Below the pieces are notes generated by a model. The model saw only the letters and a program-made list of their open reading frames with translations, ran no database searches and was not told the DNA's origin. Below, piece by piece: positions 8,218-17,938 of a stretch of DNA of 64,000 bases (its first letter is position 1; each line of letters opens with the position of its first letter). The DNA comes from Kitasatospora sp. MAA19 (GTDB lineage Bacteria; Actinomycetota; Actinomycetes; Streptomycetales; Streptomycetaceae): assembly GCF_029894125.1 (NCBI RefSeq), contig NZ_JARXYZ010000011.1, forward strand, positions 124,001-188,000, given 5' to 3'. A program made the translations under genes and the position numbers.

Positions 8218-9045
8218 TCAGCTGCCGGTGCCGCGGTAGGCGCGCAGTCCGGCCCGCCAGGCGAGCCCGGCGGCGGCGACGCAGAGCGCGGCGGCGAGCG
8301 GGGAGGCGAACTGGAAGGCGGTGGGCAGGCCGAGCGGGTCGGGCCGGCCGAGGACGTGCAGGGCGGGCAGCCAGTTGACGAAGGCCAGCGGGACGCCGAA
8401 GACCACGCCGGCCACCAGCTCCTTGGCGAAGATGGTCGGCGGGTAGTGCAGCAGGGTCGCGCCGCCGTAGGTGAAGGAGTTCTGGATCTCCTTGGACTCC
8501 CCCCACCAGAACTGCACGGTCGCGCCGCCGACGTAGATCGCGCCGAAGATGACGCTGCCGCAGACCAGCAGGGCGGGCACCAGCAGCACGCGGTCCCAGG
8601 TCCAGTGCACGTCCAGGGTGGCCAGCGACCAGGCGAGCACCGCCAGGGCCTGGAGCGGGCGGCCGATCCGGCGCAGCGAGAAGCGTTCGGCGCACAGTTG
8701 GGCGAGCGCGGGCGCGGGCCGGATCAGCATGGTGTCCAGCGACCCGTTGACGATCCGCACGCCGAGGCCGTCGACCGAGCCGACCAGCATGTTGGCCACC
8801 CCGAGGGCGAAGGTCGCGGTGGCGTAGAGGAAGGCGATCTCCGGCAGGCGCCAGCCGCCGAGCTGGTCGGTGTGCCGGAACATCAGCACCAGCACCACGA
8901 AGTCCAGCGAGTGGGTGACCAGGCTGGCCAGCAGGTTCAGCGCGAACGAGGCCCGGTAGGCCATCATCGAGCGCATCCACATCCGGGCGCACAGCCACCA
9001 GGAGCGGACCGCCCAGCCGGTCCGGGCGAGCAGGGGCTCAGCCAC
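8218..9045 (-). CDS. ABC-2 family exporter permease (second subunit)
   Basis: 275 residues from GTG at 9045, overlapping the upstream permease stop by 8 bases. About six hydrophobic helices: near residues 25-60, 60-75, 105-130, 140-160, 180-205 and 235-260. Segments MMAYRASFALNLLASL, GSLDTMLIRPAP and the Trp-rich FWWGESKEIQNSFTYGG match COG3694-type permeases, in which the RP(A/L) motif follows a short cytoplasmic loop. It works with the upstream COG4587-like permease and downstream ATPase. Confidence 0.9.
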   Translation of the reverse strand: MAEPLLARTGWAVRSWWLCARMWMRSMMAYRASFALNLLASLVTHSLDFVVLVLMFRHTDQLGGWRLPEIAFLYATATFALGVANMLVGSVDGLGVRIVNGSLDTMLIRPAPALAQLCAERFSLRRIGRPLQALAVLAWSLATLDVHWTWDRVLLVPALLVCGSVIFGAIYVGGATVQFWWGESKEIQNSFTYGGATLLHYPPTIFAKELVAGVVFGVPLAFVNWLPALHVLGRPDPLGLPTAFQFASPLAAALCVAAAGLAWRAGLRAYRGTGS

Positions 9046-9925
9046 CCTGCACCACCACCTTGCGGGTCGCCAGCCACTGGGCGCCCCGGCCCGCGGCGAG
9101 CAGGGCGACGGCCCAGGCGAGCTGGAAGCCGAGCGCGCCGACCAGGCCGGTGCCGGTCGCGCGCTCCAGGAACACGTCGGTCGGCACCTTCACCAGCGCC
9201 GCCCAGGGCAGCACCGGGGCGAGCTCACCGAGCAGGCCGGGGAAGAGCGCGATCGGCAGCAGCATCCCGGAGAAGAACATCGAGACCACCAGCATCACCG
9301 AACGCACCCCCTCCGAGTCGTGCAGCCAGAAGCCGGTGATCGAGACCAGGAAGCGCAGCCCGAAGCTGACCACCACCGCGAGCAGCACCGAGAGCAGGAA
9401 GACCGCCCAGGTCACCGGCTGCTCGGGCATCCGGGTGCGGAACACCAGCGCGCCGACCAGCAGCGGCACGGTGCCGCGGACCAGCAGCTGGAAGGCGGCC
9501 CGGCCGAGGTCGGTGGCCAGCCACCAGCCCTGGAAATCGACCGGGCGGTAGAGGTCGACGGCGATGTCCCCGCTGCGGAAGCGGTCCTGGACGTCGTCCT
9601 GGAAGCCGCCGCCCCACACCGCGACGGTGACCAGCAGGGCCTGGCTGACCCAGATGTAGGTGACGGCCTGGCTCTGGTCGTAGCCGCCGAGGTTGGGGCG
9701 GGCCTGCCAGAGGGCGAGGAAGGAGGAGGCCAGGATGATGCCGAAGACGGTGTTGGTGAAGGTGCCGGCCAGGGTGGCGGCCCGGTAGGTGGAGTAGCGG
9801 CGGAAGGCGCCACGGGCGACGGCGGCGTAGAGCCCGAGCGCGGAGGCGAGCCCGGTGGGACCGGGGCCGGGGTCGGGGTCGGGAGGGCGTCCGACCTGCG
9901 CCTCCACGGGTGCGGCGTTCAGCAT
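9038..9925 (-). CDS. ABC-2 family exporter permease (first subunit)
   Basis: 295 residues. I place the start at the ATG at 9925 because AAGGAG lies 6-7 bases ahead; the frame is open far upstream only as antisense of the penicillin-binding gene. A Pro-rich N-terminus (PPDPDPGPGP) precedes about six hydrophobic helices. SGDIAVDLYRPVDFQGWWLA is the hallmark loop of COG4587-like permeases. First gene of the three-gene exporter; it is divergent from the penicillin-binding gene across 246 bases, which must hold both promoters. Confidence 0.9.
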   Translation of the reverse strand: MLNAAPVEAQVGRPPDPDPGPGPTGLASALGLYAAVARGAFRRYSTYRAATLAGTFTNTVFGIILASSFLALWQARPNLGGYDQSQAVTYIWVSQALLVTVAVWGGGFQDDVQDRFRSGDIAVDLYRPVDFQGWWLATDLGRAAFQLLVRGTVPLLVGALVFRTRMPEQPVTWAVFLLSVLLAVVVSFGLRFLVSITGFWLHDSEGVRSVMLVVSMFFSGMLLPIALFPGLLGELAPVLPWAALVKVPTDVFLERATGTGLVGALGFQLAWAVALLAAGRGAQWLATRKVVVQGG

Positions 9926-10171
9926 ATTGTCTCCTTGTCGACAAATACGGGCAGGCGGATGCCCACAGACGTCCGCGCACGCCGCAGTGGCCCCGACCGG
10001 CCGAACCCGGGGGTACCGGGCCGAACGGGCGGAGCTGCCAGAACTGGGTGCGCTATGCGGTTTGCATCTTTCACCGTACCGCCGACGATCAGCCGCCGCA
10101 CCCCGTTTTTCCCACGCACGCCAACCCCGGACCAACCCCTGAGTGCCCGTCAAATAGCACATAATCGCGGC

Positions 10172-12535
10172 ATGACCCTGAGCACCCGGCGCCAGGCCAA
10201 ACGAGCCGCCCGCCGCGCGGCCCGCCGCGCCCTCCCCCGCTGGCGCCGGATCCTGCCCACCTGGCGGATCACCCTCGGCACCCTCGCCGCCGTGCTGCTC
10301 CTCGCCGTCGGCGCCTTCGCCGCGCTCTACGTCATCGTCCCGGTCCCCGACCCCAACGCCCACGCCGTCGCCCAGAACAACATCTACCTCTACGCCGACG
10401 GCACCACCGAGATCGCCCGCACCGGCGCCGTCAACCGCACCGACGTCACCATCGACCAGATCCCGCTGCAGACCCAGCACGCCGTCGTCTCCGCCGAGGA
10501 CCGCACCTTCTACCGCAACCGCGGCATCGACCTGAAGGGCATGCTCCGGGCCGGCTGGAACACCCTCACCGGCAAGGGCATGCAGGGCGGCTCCACCATC
10601 ACCCAGCAGTACGTCAAGAACTACTACCTGACGCAGGACAAGACCATCGAGCGCAAGGGCCGCGAACTCTTCATCGCCCTCAAGGTCGACCAGCAGCGCG
10701 ACAAGCCGGACATCCTCGCCGGCTACCTCAACAGCAGCTACTTCGGCCGCGGCGCCTACGGCATCCAGAGCGCCGCCCACGCCTACTACGGCGTCGACGT
10801 CTCCGCCCTCACCCTCGCCCAGGGCGCCTACCTCGCCTCCCTCCTCCAGGCCCCCAGCAGCTACGACGTCAAGACCGCCACCCCCGCCAACCGCGAGAAA
10901 GCCATCGCCCGCTGGCACTACACCCTCGACGGCATGGTCCAACTCGGCTTCCTCACCAACGCCGAACGCGCCGCCACCACCTTCCCCGAACCGAACGACC
11001 CCCAGCCCGCCACCGGCCTCTCCGGCCAGGCCGGCTACCTCGTCGGCGTCGCCGACGACTACCTCGTCTCCGCCGGCATCATCGACACCGCCACCCTCAA
11101 GGCCGGCGGCTGGCGCATCACCACCACCTTCGACAAGCCCAAGCAGGACGCCTTCAGCAAGGCCGTCCAGGACGAGCTCACCGACGAACTCGACCCCCGG
11201 ACCCGCCCCACCACCGACACCGACGTCCGGGTCGCCGGCGCCTCCGTCGAACCCGCCACCGGCCGCGTCGTCGCCGTCTACGGCGGCCCCGACTACGCCA
11301 AGCAGCCCTACAACGACGCCCTGCGCCAGGACAACCAGATCGGCTCCACCTTCAAACCCATCGACCTCGCCGCCGGCCTCATCGCCCAACACACCCTCGA
11401 CGGAACGCGGATCACCCCCGACACCCGCTACGACGGCACCAGCGAACGCCCCGTCACCGGTGGTCCCACCCCCTACGCGCCGCCCAACGAGGACGACATC
11501 GACTACGGCGACATCACCCTGCGCTACGCCATGGTGAAGTCCGTCAACTCCGTGTACGCCCAGGAAGGCGTCGACGCCGGCCTCACCCGCGTCCGCGACA
11601 CCGCCGTCAAACTCGGCATCCCCGACAACGTCCGCGGCATGGACCCGGCCAACACCTCGATGACCCTCGGCACCGCCACCCCCAGCGCCATCGACCTGGC
11701 CGGCGCCTACGCCACCCTCGCCAACCACGGCCAGGCGAACGCCCCGTGGTCCGTCCTCAAACTCGAACGCGTCCACACCGGCGGCGCCGTCGACGTCCCC
11801 AAGATGCCCGACCACACCCCCGTCGACGCCATCGACCGCTCCTACGCCGACGCCGTCACCGACGTCCTGCGCGACGTCGTCAGCCCCCGCGGCACCGGCG
11901 CCGCCGCCCTCGACCTCGGCCGCCCCGCCGCCGGCAAGACCGGCACCACCGACTCCAACCTCTCCGCCTGGTTCGCCGGCTACACCCCCGAACTCACCAC
12001 CACCGTCGGCCTGTTCCGCGAGAACCCGAAGACCCACGCCAAGGAACCGCTGACCGGCACCGCCGGACTCACCCGGATCAACGGCGGCGCCTTCCCCACG
12101 CAGATCTGGACCGCCTACATGGCCGCCGCCCTCAACGGCACCGCCACCCAGCAGTTCGACCTGCAGACCGACCGCGACACCCCCGCCCCCAGCTACAGCC
12201 CGAGCAGCAGCGCCACCAGCACCCCCAGGCCAACCGCCACCACGCCCACCACCACCGCCGCCGAGGAACCCCCCACCAGCGCACCCGCACCCGCGCCCGA
12301 CACCCCCACCCGCGCCCCCAGCGCGCCGGCCCCCACCGGCGACCCCGCCCCCGGCCCGACCGCCCCCAGCCCGCCGGCACCCCAGCCCACCCCCACCCAG
12401 GAGCAGCCCAGCCCCACCGCCCGACCCACCCACACCCGGCCCACCCACCCGACCGGCACACCCACCACCCCCGCCGCCACCAACCCCCCGGCGGCGTCCG
12501 CGACACCACCGGCCCACGAGGTACCGGCCCAGTGA
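10172..12535 (+). CDS. Class A penicillin-binding protein (bifunctional transglycosylase/transpeptidase)
   Basis: 787 residues; polymerises lipid II and cross-links peptidoglycan outside the membrane. A basic cytoplasmic tail (residues 1-30) precedes one membrane helix at about 33-55. The GT51 domain spans about 75-255, with catalytic Glu109 in VVSAEDRTFYRNRG, GGSTITQQYVKNYYL at 139-153 and YLNSSYFGRGAYGIQSAA later. The transpeptidase domain has S392-T-F-K395 (nucleophile Ser392), S457-V-N459 and K589-T-G-T592. The last 130 residues are a Pro/Thr/Ala-rich, wall-spanning tail with no further domain. Start ATG has no strong ribosome site but is the first start after the divergent promoter region. 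Confidence 0.96.
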   Translation: MTLSTRRQAKRAARRAARRALPRWRRILPTWRITLGTLAAVLLLAVGAFAALYVIVPVPDPNAHAVAQNNIYLYADGTTEIARTGAVNRTDVTIDQIPLQTQHAVVSAEDRTFYRNRGIDLKGMLRAGWNTLTGKGMQGGSTITQQYVKNYYLTQDKTIERKGRELFIALKVDQQRDKPDILAGYLNSSYFGRGAYGIQSAAHAYYGVDVSALTLAQGAYLASLLQAPSSYDVKTATPANREKAIARWHYTLDGMVQLGFLTNAERAATTFPEPNDPQPATGLSGQAGYLVGVADDYLVSAGIIDTATLKAGGWRITTTFDKPKQDAFSKAVQDELTDELDPRTRPTTDTDVRVAGASVEPATGRVVAVYGGPDYAKQPYNDALRQDNQIGSTFKPIDLAAGLIAQHTLDGTRITPDTRYDGTSERPVTGGPTPYAPPNEDDIDYGDITLRYAMVKSVNSVYAQEGVDAGLTRVRDTAVKLGIPDNVRGMDPANTSMTLGTATPSAIDLAGAYATLANHGQANAPWSVLKLERVHTGGAVDVPKMPDHTPVDAIDRSYADAVTDVLRDVVSPRGTGAAALDLGRPAAGKTGTTDSNLSAWFAGYTPELTTTVGLFRENPKTHAKEPLTGTAGLTRINGGAFPTQIWTAYMAAALNGTATQQFDLQTDRDTPAPSYSPSSSATSTPRPTATTPTTTAAEEPPTSAPAPAPDTPTRAPSAPAPTGDPAPGPTAPSPPAPQPTPTQEQPSPTARPTHTRPTHPTGTPTTPAATNPPAASATPPAHEVPAQ

Positions 12536-12552
12536 GGTACCGGCTCAGTGAG

Positions 12553-13731
12553 CTACCGCGCCACCAACTCCCGCTCCAGCGGCGTCCGGAACCGCGGCGT
12601 CACCCGCACCTCCCCCAACCAGCCCGCCAACCGCGCCGCCTCCCCCGCGATCGCCGCCTCGGCCTCCGCCCCGACATCACCGAACAGCCGCCACACCACC
12701 TCGCCGTCCGGACGCTGCGCCCAACCGCCCACCACCCGGCCGCACCACCACACCGTCGGCCCGGCATTGCCCGCCCGGTCGAACAGCGCCGGCACGTCCT
12801 CCGGCCGCAGGTACCAGTCCCGCCCCCGCCAGCCCATCACCACCGGATCCAGCGCCGGCAGCAGCGCCGCCCACGGCTCCGGCTCCGCCACCGGCCCGGC
12901 GTCCCCCGGCAGCACCAGCGCCGCCACCCCGCCCGCCAGCTCCACGTCCTCGGCGCCCACGTCCGCCACCGCCCTGCGGGTGTCCCCGAGCGTCCAGCCC
13001 GTCCACCACTTCACGTCCTCGACGGTCGCCGGGCCGTACGCGGCCAGCCAGCGCCGCACCACCTCCGCCTTCGCCTCCCGCACCGGCACCTCCGGCCACT
13101 GCGGCACCGGCGCCCACGGATAGACGCTGCTCAGCCACGACCCGCGCGGACGGCCCCGCCGCACGTGCCCGTCCGCGGCCAGCAGCCGCAGCAGCCGACT
13201 GCCCACGCTCTGCCTGTTCTCGTACGACTTGCCCGCCGACCTCAGCATCGTCTCGCGCAACTCCGGTACGTCGTCGCCGAGTTCCTTCGTCGTCGCCTCG
13301 CCGCGCCGGGCCAGGGCGGCCAGCACGGCGCGCTCCGCCCCGGCCAGCCGCGGCTCGTCCCAGCCCTCCGCGTGGTCCCGCAGGTGCTTGAGCAGCGTCG
13401 CCCGCTCCTTCGCGGCGATCGCGCGCGCCGTCGACGAGCTCACGTACGGCGCGAAGCCCTCCGTCACCGCGAAGATCGTCCGCCGCATCGACAGCAGCTT
13501 CACCAGCGTGACGTCCTCGTAGAGCGCCCGCTCCACCTCCGCCGCCGACGGCTCGGCCAGCCGCGCGCACGCCGACAGGTACACCGTCGCGGCGTCCGAG
13601 GCGTGCAGCCCCACCACCGCGTCCGCCACCTGCTCCACCCGCGCCGCCCGCGCCGAGGGCGCCAGCAACTGCCGCCGCCCCACCCGGGCCCGCCGCTCAC
13701 CCTCGCCGATCACCGGCACCCGCCTCGTCAT
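12553..13731 (-). CDS. Winged-helix DNA-binding domain protein (AlkZ/YcaQ-like, HTH_42 family)
   Basis: 392 residues of the HTH_42/DUF1006 family, which includes the DNA glycosylases AlkZ and YcaQ. The N-terminus has QVADAVVGLHASDAATVYLS, three tandem winged-helix-like units follow, and the C-terminal half has the family segment DPVVMGWRGRDWYLRPE. Characterised glycosylases of the family use a Q-x-Q/D motif where this protein has GLHASD, so excision activity cannot be assumed. It faces the penicillin-binding gene tail to tail with 17 bases between. The function is probably nucleic-acid binding or repair. Confidence 0.8.
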   Translation of the reverse strand: MTRRVPVIGEGERRARVGRRQLLAPSARAARVEQVADAVVGLHASDAATVYLSACARLAEPSAAEVERALYEDVTLVKLLSMRRTIFAVTEGFAPYVSSSTARAIAAKERATLLKHLRDHAEGWDEPRLAGAERAVLAALARRGEATTKELGDDVPELRETMLRSAGKSYENRQSVGSRLLRLLAADGHVRRGRPRGSWLSSVYPWAPVPQWPEVPVREAKAEVVRRWLAAYGPATVEDVKWWTGWTLGDTRRAVADVGAEDVELAGGVAALVLPGDAGPVAEPEPWAALLPALDPVVMGWRGRDWYLRPEDVPALFDRAGNAGPTVWWCGRVVGGWAQRPDGEVVWRLFGDVGAEAEAAIAGEAARLAGWLGEVRVTPRFRTPLERELVAR

Positions 13732-13796
13732 GCCCGGACCCTAGCGCCCGCCACCGACAGTTCAGAGGTCCAAAGGTTCGGAGGTGTTCGGAGGTT

Positions 13797-14198
13797 TCAG
13801 AGATAGAGGCCGGTCGAGCCCTCCGTGTCGCCGAAGCGGGTCGCCGCCACCGCGTGCAGGTCGCGCTCGCGCAGCAGCACGTAGGTCGCGCCGCGGACCT
13901 CGACCTCCAGCTTGTCCTCCGGGTCGTAGAGCACCCGGTCACCCGGCTCCACCGAGCGCACGCTCTGGCCCACGGCCACAGCTTCCGCCCACGTGCACCT
14001 TTTACTGAGCTCCGCGGTCGCGGGAATGAGGATGCCGCCGGTCGAGCGGCGCTCGCCCTCGCCGCCCTCGATCCGCACCAGCACGCGGTCGTGCAGCATC
14101 CTGATCGGCAGCTTCTCGCCCAGCCGGTCGTGCCGCGACGCCTCGTACTCGGGTGCGGCGGAGGCGGGCTGCGGGGTCGGTTCGTCGTTCGTACTCAC
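13797..14198 (-). CDS. GroES-like co-chaperonin family protein
   Basis: 133 residues from GTG at 14198. A 35-residue polar N-terminal extension precedes the Cpn10 fold: MLHDRVLVRI, GGILIPATAELSKRCTWAEAVAVGQSVRSVEPGDRVLYDPEDKLEVEVRGATYVLLRERDLHAV across about 35-115 in segments. The mobile-loop position carries RRSTGGILIP as in GroES. It is not next to groEL, so this is the extra, monocistronic GroES paralogue seen in many streptomycetes rather than the main chaperonin subunit. Function as a heat-shock partner is inferred. Confidence 0.82.
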   Translation of the reverse strand: MSTNDEPTPQPASAAPEYEASRHDRLGEKLPIRMLHDRVLVRIEGGEGERRSTGGILIPATAELSKRCTWAEAVAVGQSVRSVEPGDRVLYDPEDKLEVEVRGATYVLLRERDLHAVAATRFGDTEGSTGLYL

Positions 14199-14315
14199 GA
14201 TCCCGAAGGTACCGCCCCCGGGCGCGGAGCGTGACGCTGGGCCGGTGTGCGGAGGGCCGCCGGGCACACCGAAGGCCGGGCGCCTCCCGCGCCCGGCCCC
14301 TCGCATCGCACCCGC

Positions 14316-14675
14316 TCAGCCCTTGCGACGCCTCCGGACGGAGGCCACCAGCAGCACCACGCCCACGCCGACCAGCGCGGCCGGGACGATCCGCTCCCTG
14401 CGCGGCTGCCCCTTCTCGTCCACGAACTGCGCCCGCACCTTCTCCACCACGCCGTTGGCCGCCACGTACGCCCGGCCGGCCTTCTCCTCGACGGCCGCCA
14501 CCGCCTTCGCCTTCACCTGGGCGCTGATCGTGCTCGGGTGGACGCGCACGGCCAGCTCGTCCAGGGTGTCCGCCAGCTGGGTGCGGGTCCGGGCGATGTC
14601 CGCCTCGATCTGGGCGGTCGTCCGCGCCGACTTGTCCTTCGTGCTCGCCTCGCCCACTCGGGCCACCCCATTCAC
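14316..14675 (-). CDS. DUF3618 domain membrane protein
   Basis: 119 residues from GTG. The DUF3618 motif at about residues 20-45 (QIEADIARTRTQLADTLDEL) starts the protein, a basic amphipathic stretch follows, and one C-terminal membrane helix (IVPAALVGVGVVLLVASV) ends in RRRRKG. DUF3618 proteins are small actinobacterial membrane proteins of unknown role, often near stress or envelope genes. It is divergent from the thiol peroxidase gene. Confidence 0.85.
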   Translation of the reverse strand: MNGVARVGEASTKDKSARTTAQIEADIARTRTQLADTLDELAVRVHPSTISAQVKAKAVAAVEEKAGRAYVAANGVVEKVRAQFVDEKGQPRRERIVPAALVGVGVVLLVASVRRRRKG

Positions 14676-14807
14676 TTACTGATGTTGTCCTGTGCGACTG
14701 ACCCAGTCTGTCAGCTGCCGAGCACGGCCGCGCGGCCCCACCCACCATCGGGGGTAAGTTTGCCGTGGTACGACCGCCCGCCCCGCACGCACCAGGAGAG
14801 TCAACCC

Positions 14808-15284
14808 GTGAGTGAGCGTCTCCAGCCCGGCGACACCGCGCCCGCCTTCAGCCTGCCCGACGCCGACGGCAAGCAGGTGTCCCTCGCCGACCACCTGGGC
14901 CGCAAGGTCATCGTCTACTTCTACCCGGCCGCGCTCACGCCCGGCTGCACCAAGCAGGCCTGCGACTTCACCGACAACCTGGAGGTGTTCGCGGGCGCCG
15001 GCTACGACGTCATCGGCGTCTCGCCGGACAAGCCGGAGAAGCTCGGCAAGTTCCGCGAGGCCGAGGACCTCAAGGTCACCCTGGTGTCCGACCCCGACCA
15101 CAAGGTGCTGGAGGCCTACGGCGCCTTCGGGGAGAAGCAGAACTACGGCCGCACCTACGTCGGTGTGATCCGCTCCACCGTGATCGTGGACGAGCAGGGC
15201 AAGGTCGAGCGCGCCCTCTACAACGTCAAGGCCACCGGGCACGTCGCCAAGCTGCTGCGCGACCTCAAGGTCGAGACCGCCTGA
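14808..15284 (+). CDS. bcp: Thioredoxin-dependent thiol peroxidase (peroxiredoxin Q/BCP)
   Basis: 158 residues. Reduces peroxides with thioredoxin as donor. Peroxidatic Cys47 in PAALTPGCTKQACDF and resolving Cys52, five residues later, form the atypical two-Cys BCP arrangement. The thioredoxin fold runs VIVYFYP to the C-terminus. GTG start at 14808 is fixed by AGGAG ten bases upstream. A hairpin past the stop terminates it against the convergent chitinase gene. Confidence 0.95.
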   Translation: MSERLQPGDTAPAFSLPDADGKQVSLADHLGRKVIVYFYPAALTPGCTKQACDFTDNLEVFAGAGYDVIGVSPDKPEKLGKFREAEDLKVTLVSDPDHKVLEAYGAFGEKQNYGRTYVGVIRSTVIVDEQGKVERALYNVKATGHVAKLLRDLKVETA

Positions 15285-15313
15285 GACTCCGGCCCTGAGA
15301 CCCTGACCACGCA

Positions 15314-15354
15314 GCGGTGGCGGCACACCCCCCGACCGGGTGCACCGCCACCGC
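15314..15354. terminator. Bidirectional hairpin between bcp and chitinase
   Basis: GCGGTGGCGG (15314-15323) pairs with CCGCCACCGC (15345-15354), a 10-bp stem with 21-nt loop, in the 92-base gap between two convergent genes. Confidence 0.6.
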
Positions 15355-15376
15355 CGTCTCTCACCTCAGGGCGGCG

Positions 15377-17860
15377 TCAGCACGCCCCGAGGTTGCTCCA
15401 GACACCCCACGCGCCGCTGGCCGCGGGGTCGTCGCCCTTGGTCCACCACTTGTTCTGGTAGTAGTGGCCCTTCCACGACACCTTGGTGGTGGTCGCGTAG
15501 GCGGTGCCCGCGTCCCAGCTCGGGGCGGCCGTGCAGGCGCCCGAGGTCGGGGTGGCGGTCGCGGTGGCCGTGGCCGTGGCGGTCGGTGAGGCCGTCGCGG
15601 TCGCGGTCGGTGAGGCCGTCGGAGAAGCCGTCGCGGTCGCGGTAGGCGTGGGGGTCGGCGTCGGGGTCGGGGTCGGTGTGCCGCCGCCCACCGTGCCCCG
15701 GGTCAGGTCGCCCTTGAGCCCGTACAGCGTCCCGTTCACGTTGACCGTCCAGTTCGACGGGGTCGAGACCGGCAGGTAGTAGACGAAGTCCAGGTCCGCC
15801 GAGGCGCCCGGCGCCAGCGACTGCCAGCCCGGCAGCTTGACCGACACCCGGTTGTAGGTGCCCTTCAGACCGCCCACGTTGCCCGGACCGGGGTTGTCCT
15901 GCCGGATGACCTGGAGGCCGAAGCCGGACTGGTCCTTGGCGTTGCCCGGAGCCGAGTTGCCGTAGTCGAACTGGAACTCGGTGCCGCCCGGCAGGGTCGT
16001 CGTCGAGTTGTTGACGATGTGGATCTTCGGGTTGATCGGGTAGTTCGAGTCGCCCAGCGCGAAGTTGGTGAACGACACGTCGATCGGCAGGGTCTGCTGC
16101 GGCAACGTGATCGTCGAACGGGTCGCGCCGTACGGCGTGGCCGCCTTGAACTTGTCGTACATCAGCGAGGTCAGCGTCGAGCCCGGCACGTACTCACCCT
16201 TGCCGCCGTTGGCGGCCGCGTCCCACGTGTAGTCGCCCGCGAGCTCCCAGATCATCGCGCCGCCGGCGCCCTGGTCGACGATGTAGTCCGCCTTGGCGCC
16301 CACCGACTGCTCGTCCTCGGTGGAGAGGAACACCTTCTTGGCGTCGTTCCACAGCCACGGCGCCACCAGGGCGCTGCTGTAGTTGCGGGCGTAGGTGCCC
16401 TGCAGCGCGGTGTCGCTCACGCCGTACTTGGCCAGGTAGTCGGGCAGGATGCCCTTCTCCAGGTTCTTCGCGTGCCACATCGGGTTCGACCCGGCCGGGG
16501 ACTCCTTGCCCGCGTCGTCCTTGTCGTTCCAGATGTTGTCGATGCCGACCGCGCCGTCACCGCAGGAGGTCAGGCCGGAGCCGACCGGGCAGGTGGTCGC
16601 CGCGGCCGTGCCCCAGAGGCCGTTGGTGCCGCCGGTGACGTTCTTGAAGCCGCGGGTGTAGTACGGCAGGCCGACGTTGATCCGGCCGCCCGGCATCGCG
16701 CCGCGGAAGTAGTGGTACGACCAGTCGGCGTTCAGGTAGCCGATGCCGCCGTACTGGCCGGTGCCGTACACGTTGGCCGCCGCCAGCTCGCCGTCCTTGC
16801 CGTCGTCGAACAGCGAGGCGTTCGGGCCGACGTACTTGTTCCAGGCGCCGTGCAGGTCGTACGACATGATGTTGACGTAGTCCAGGTACTGCGCCACCTG
16901 GAAGGTCTCCATGCCGCGCAGCAGGTAGCCGGACGACGGGGCCGCGACCGACAGCAGGTAGTGCCTGCCGTCGGCGGCGCCGGCCCGGTCCAGGTTCTCG
17001 CGCAGCGTCTTCATCAGCGCCGCGTAACCCTTCGCCAGCGAACCGCGCTTGGAGTTGGCGAGCTGCCAGTCCAGCGGGTTGCCGGCGTCCTTCATCGAGG
17101 TCGGGTACTCGTAGTCGATGTCGACGCCGTTGAAACCGTACTTGCGGATGAAGTCGACGGACGAGGCCGCGAAGGTGTCGATGCCGGCCTGGTTGACGCT
17201 GCCGTCCGGGTTGACGGTCATCGAGTAGAAGCCGCCGGTGTTGACGCGCTTGCCGTCGTCCCCGAAGTAGCCGCCGGTCTCGGTCCAACCGCCCACCGAG
17301 ATCAGGGTCTTGACGTTCGGGTACTGCTTCTTGAACTTCGTCAGCAGGTTGAAGTGGCCCTTGTAGGGCAGCGTCGGGTCCAACTCGGCGCCGGGCACGC
17401 CCGGGAAGGAGATGCCGGTGGCCTCGCTGGTCGGGCCGTCGGTGCCGACCGAGAGCTTGTTGTCGCCGCCGACGTGGCCGAACGCGTAGTTCAGATGGGT
17501 GACCTTGTCCCAGGGGATGTCGTTCACCAGGTAGGGCTGGTCGCCGTTCTTGCCGGTGCGCCAGCCGGTGAAGTAGCCGATGATGCGGCGCTGGTGGTCC
17601 GCGCCCATCTTCTCGCGGCCGCCGGTGTCGTAGACGGAGCAGTACGGGACGTCCACCCCGGGCGTCTGGTACAGGCCGTCGGGGCGACAGGCCCCGTTGT
17701 CGACGGTCGCGGACGCCTGCGAGGGCGCCGCGCCCAGCGTCGCCAGCAGCAGGCCGGCCAGGCCGGCCGCCGCCAGCGAGGCCACGCCCGCCCGGGCGGC
17801 CGGGCTCTTGCGGCGGTGGGCGGCGGTGGGACGCCGCGGCGCCGTGCTTCGGATCAACAC
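15377..17860 (-). CDS. Secreted family 18 chitinase with two carbohydrate-binding modules
   Basis: 827 residues; hydrolyses chitin extracellularly. Signal peptide at 1-52 (basic RRK region, LAAAGLAGLLLATLG core, AQAS-like cleavage). GH18 barrel from about 92, with SxGG at 188-191 and the catalytic motif N244-G-V-D247-I-D249-Y-E251, Glu251 being the acid. The first Asp of the usual DxxDxDxE is Asn here. A beta-sandwich module follows (about 610-725), then a Thr/Pro/Ala linker built of repeated TAT(A/P) units and a C-terminal CBM5/12 module ending WGVWSNLGAC. GTG start has GGAGG nine bases upstream. DasR-type sites lie upstream, so induction by GlcNAc breakdown products is likely. Confidence 0.95.
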   Translation of the reverse strand: MLIRSTAPRRPTAAHRRKSPAARAGVASLAAAGLAGLLLATLGAAPSQASATVDNGACRPDGLYQTPGVDVPYCSVYDTGGREKMGADHQRRIIGYFTGWRTGKNGDQPYLVNDIPWDKVTHLNYAFGHVGGDNKLSVGTDGPTSEATGISFPGVPGAELDPTLPYKGHFNLLTKFKKQYPNVKTLISVGGWTETGGYFGDDGKRVNTGGFYSMTVNPDGSVNQAGIDTFAASSVDFIRKYGFNGVDIDYEYPTSMKDAGNPLDWQLANSKRGSLAKGYAALMKTLRENLDRAGAADGRHYLLSVAAPSSGYLLRGMETFQVAQYLDYVNIMSYDLHGAWNKYVGPNASLFDDGKDGELAAANVYGTGQYGGIGYLNADWSYHYFRGAMPGGRINVGLPYYTRGFKNVTGGTNGLWGTAAATTCPVGSGLTSCGDGAVGIDNIWNDKDDAGKESPAGSNPMWHAKNLEKGILPDYLAKYGVSDTALQGTYARNYSSALVAPWLWNDAKKVFLSTEDEQSVGAKADYIVDQGAGGAMIWELAGDYTWDAAANGGKGEYVPGSTLTSLMYDKFKAATPYGATRSTITLPQQTLPIDVSFTNFALGDSNYPINPKIHIVNNSTTTLPGGTEFQFDYGNSAPGNAKDQSGFGLQVIRQDNPGPGNVGGLKGTYNRVSVKLPGWQSLAPGASADLDFVYYLPVSTPSNWTVNVNGTLYGLKGDLTRGTVGGGTPTPTPTPTPTPTATATASPTASPTATATASPTATATATATATPTSGACTAAPSWDAGTAYATTTKVSWKGHYYQNKWWTKGDDPAASGAWGVWSNLGAC

Positions 17861-17938
17861 TCGGTCCTCCGGGAGAGAGTGTCGGCGCGTGCCTGTGGGG
17901 GAGCACGCACGTGGGGGATTGCAATTGGCGCCGAAGCT

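Noticed and set aside
4328..8239. A 1303-codon open frame on the plus strand across the deaminase, DUF445, glycosyltransferase and ATPase genes
   Set aside because: It is antisense to four well-supported genes, with His/Arg/Pro/Gly-rich composition typical of shadow frames in high-GC DNA.
9038..12517. A 1159-codon minus-strand frame across the penicillin-binding gene and a permease
   Set aside because: Only the last 295 codons are real (permease, with ATG at 9925 and a ribosome site). The rest is Gly/Val-rich antisense.
12553..13731. Active AlkZ/YcaQ DNA glycosylase
   Set aside because: The catalytic Q-x-Q/D motif is replaced by GLHASD, so only the family was called.
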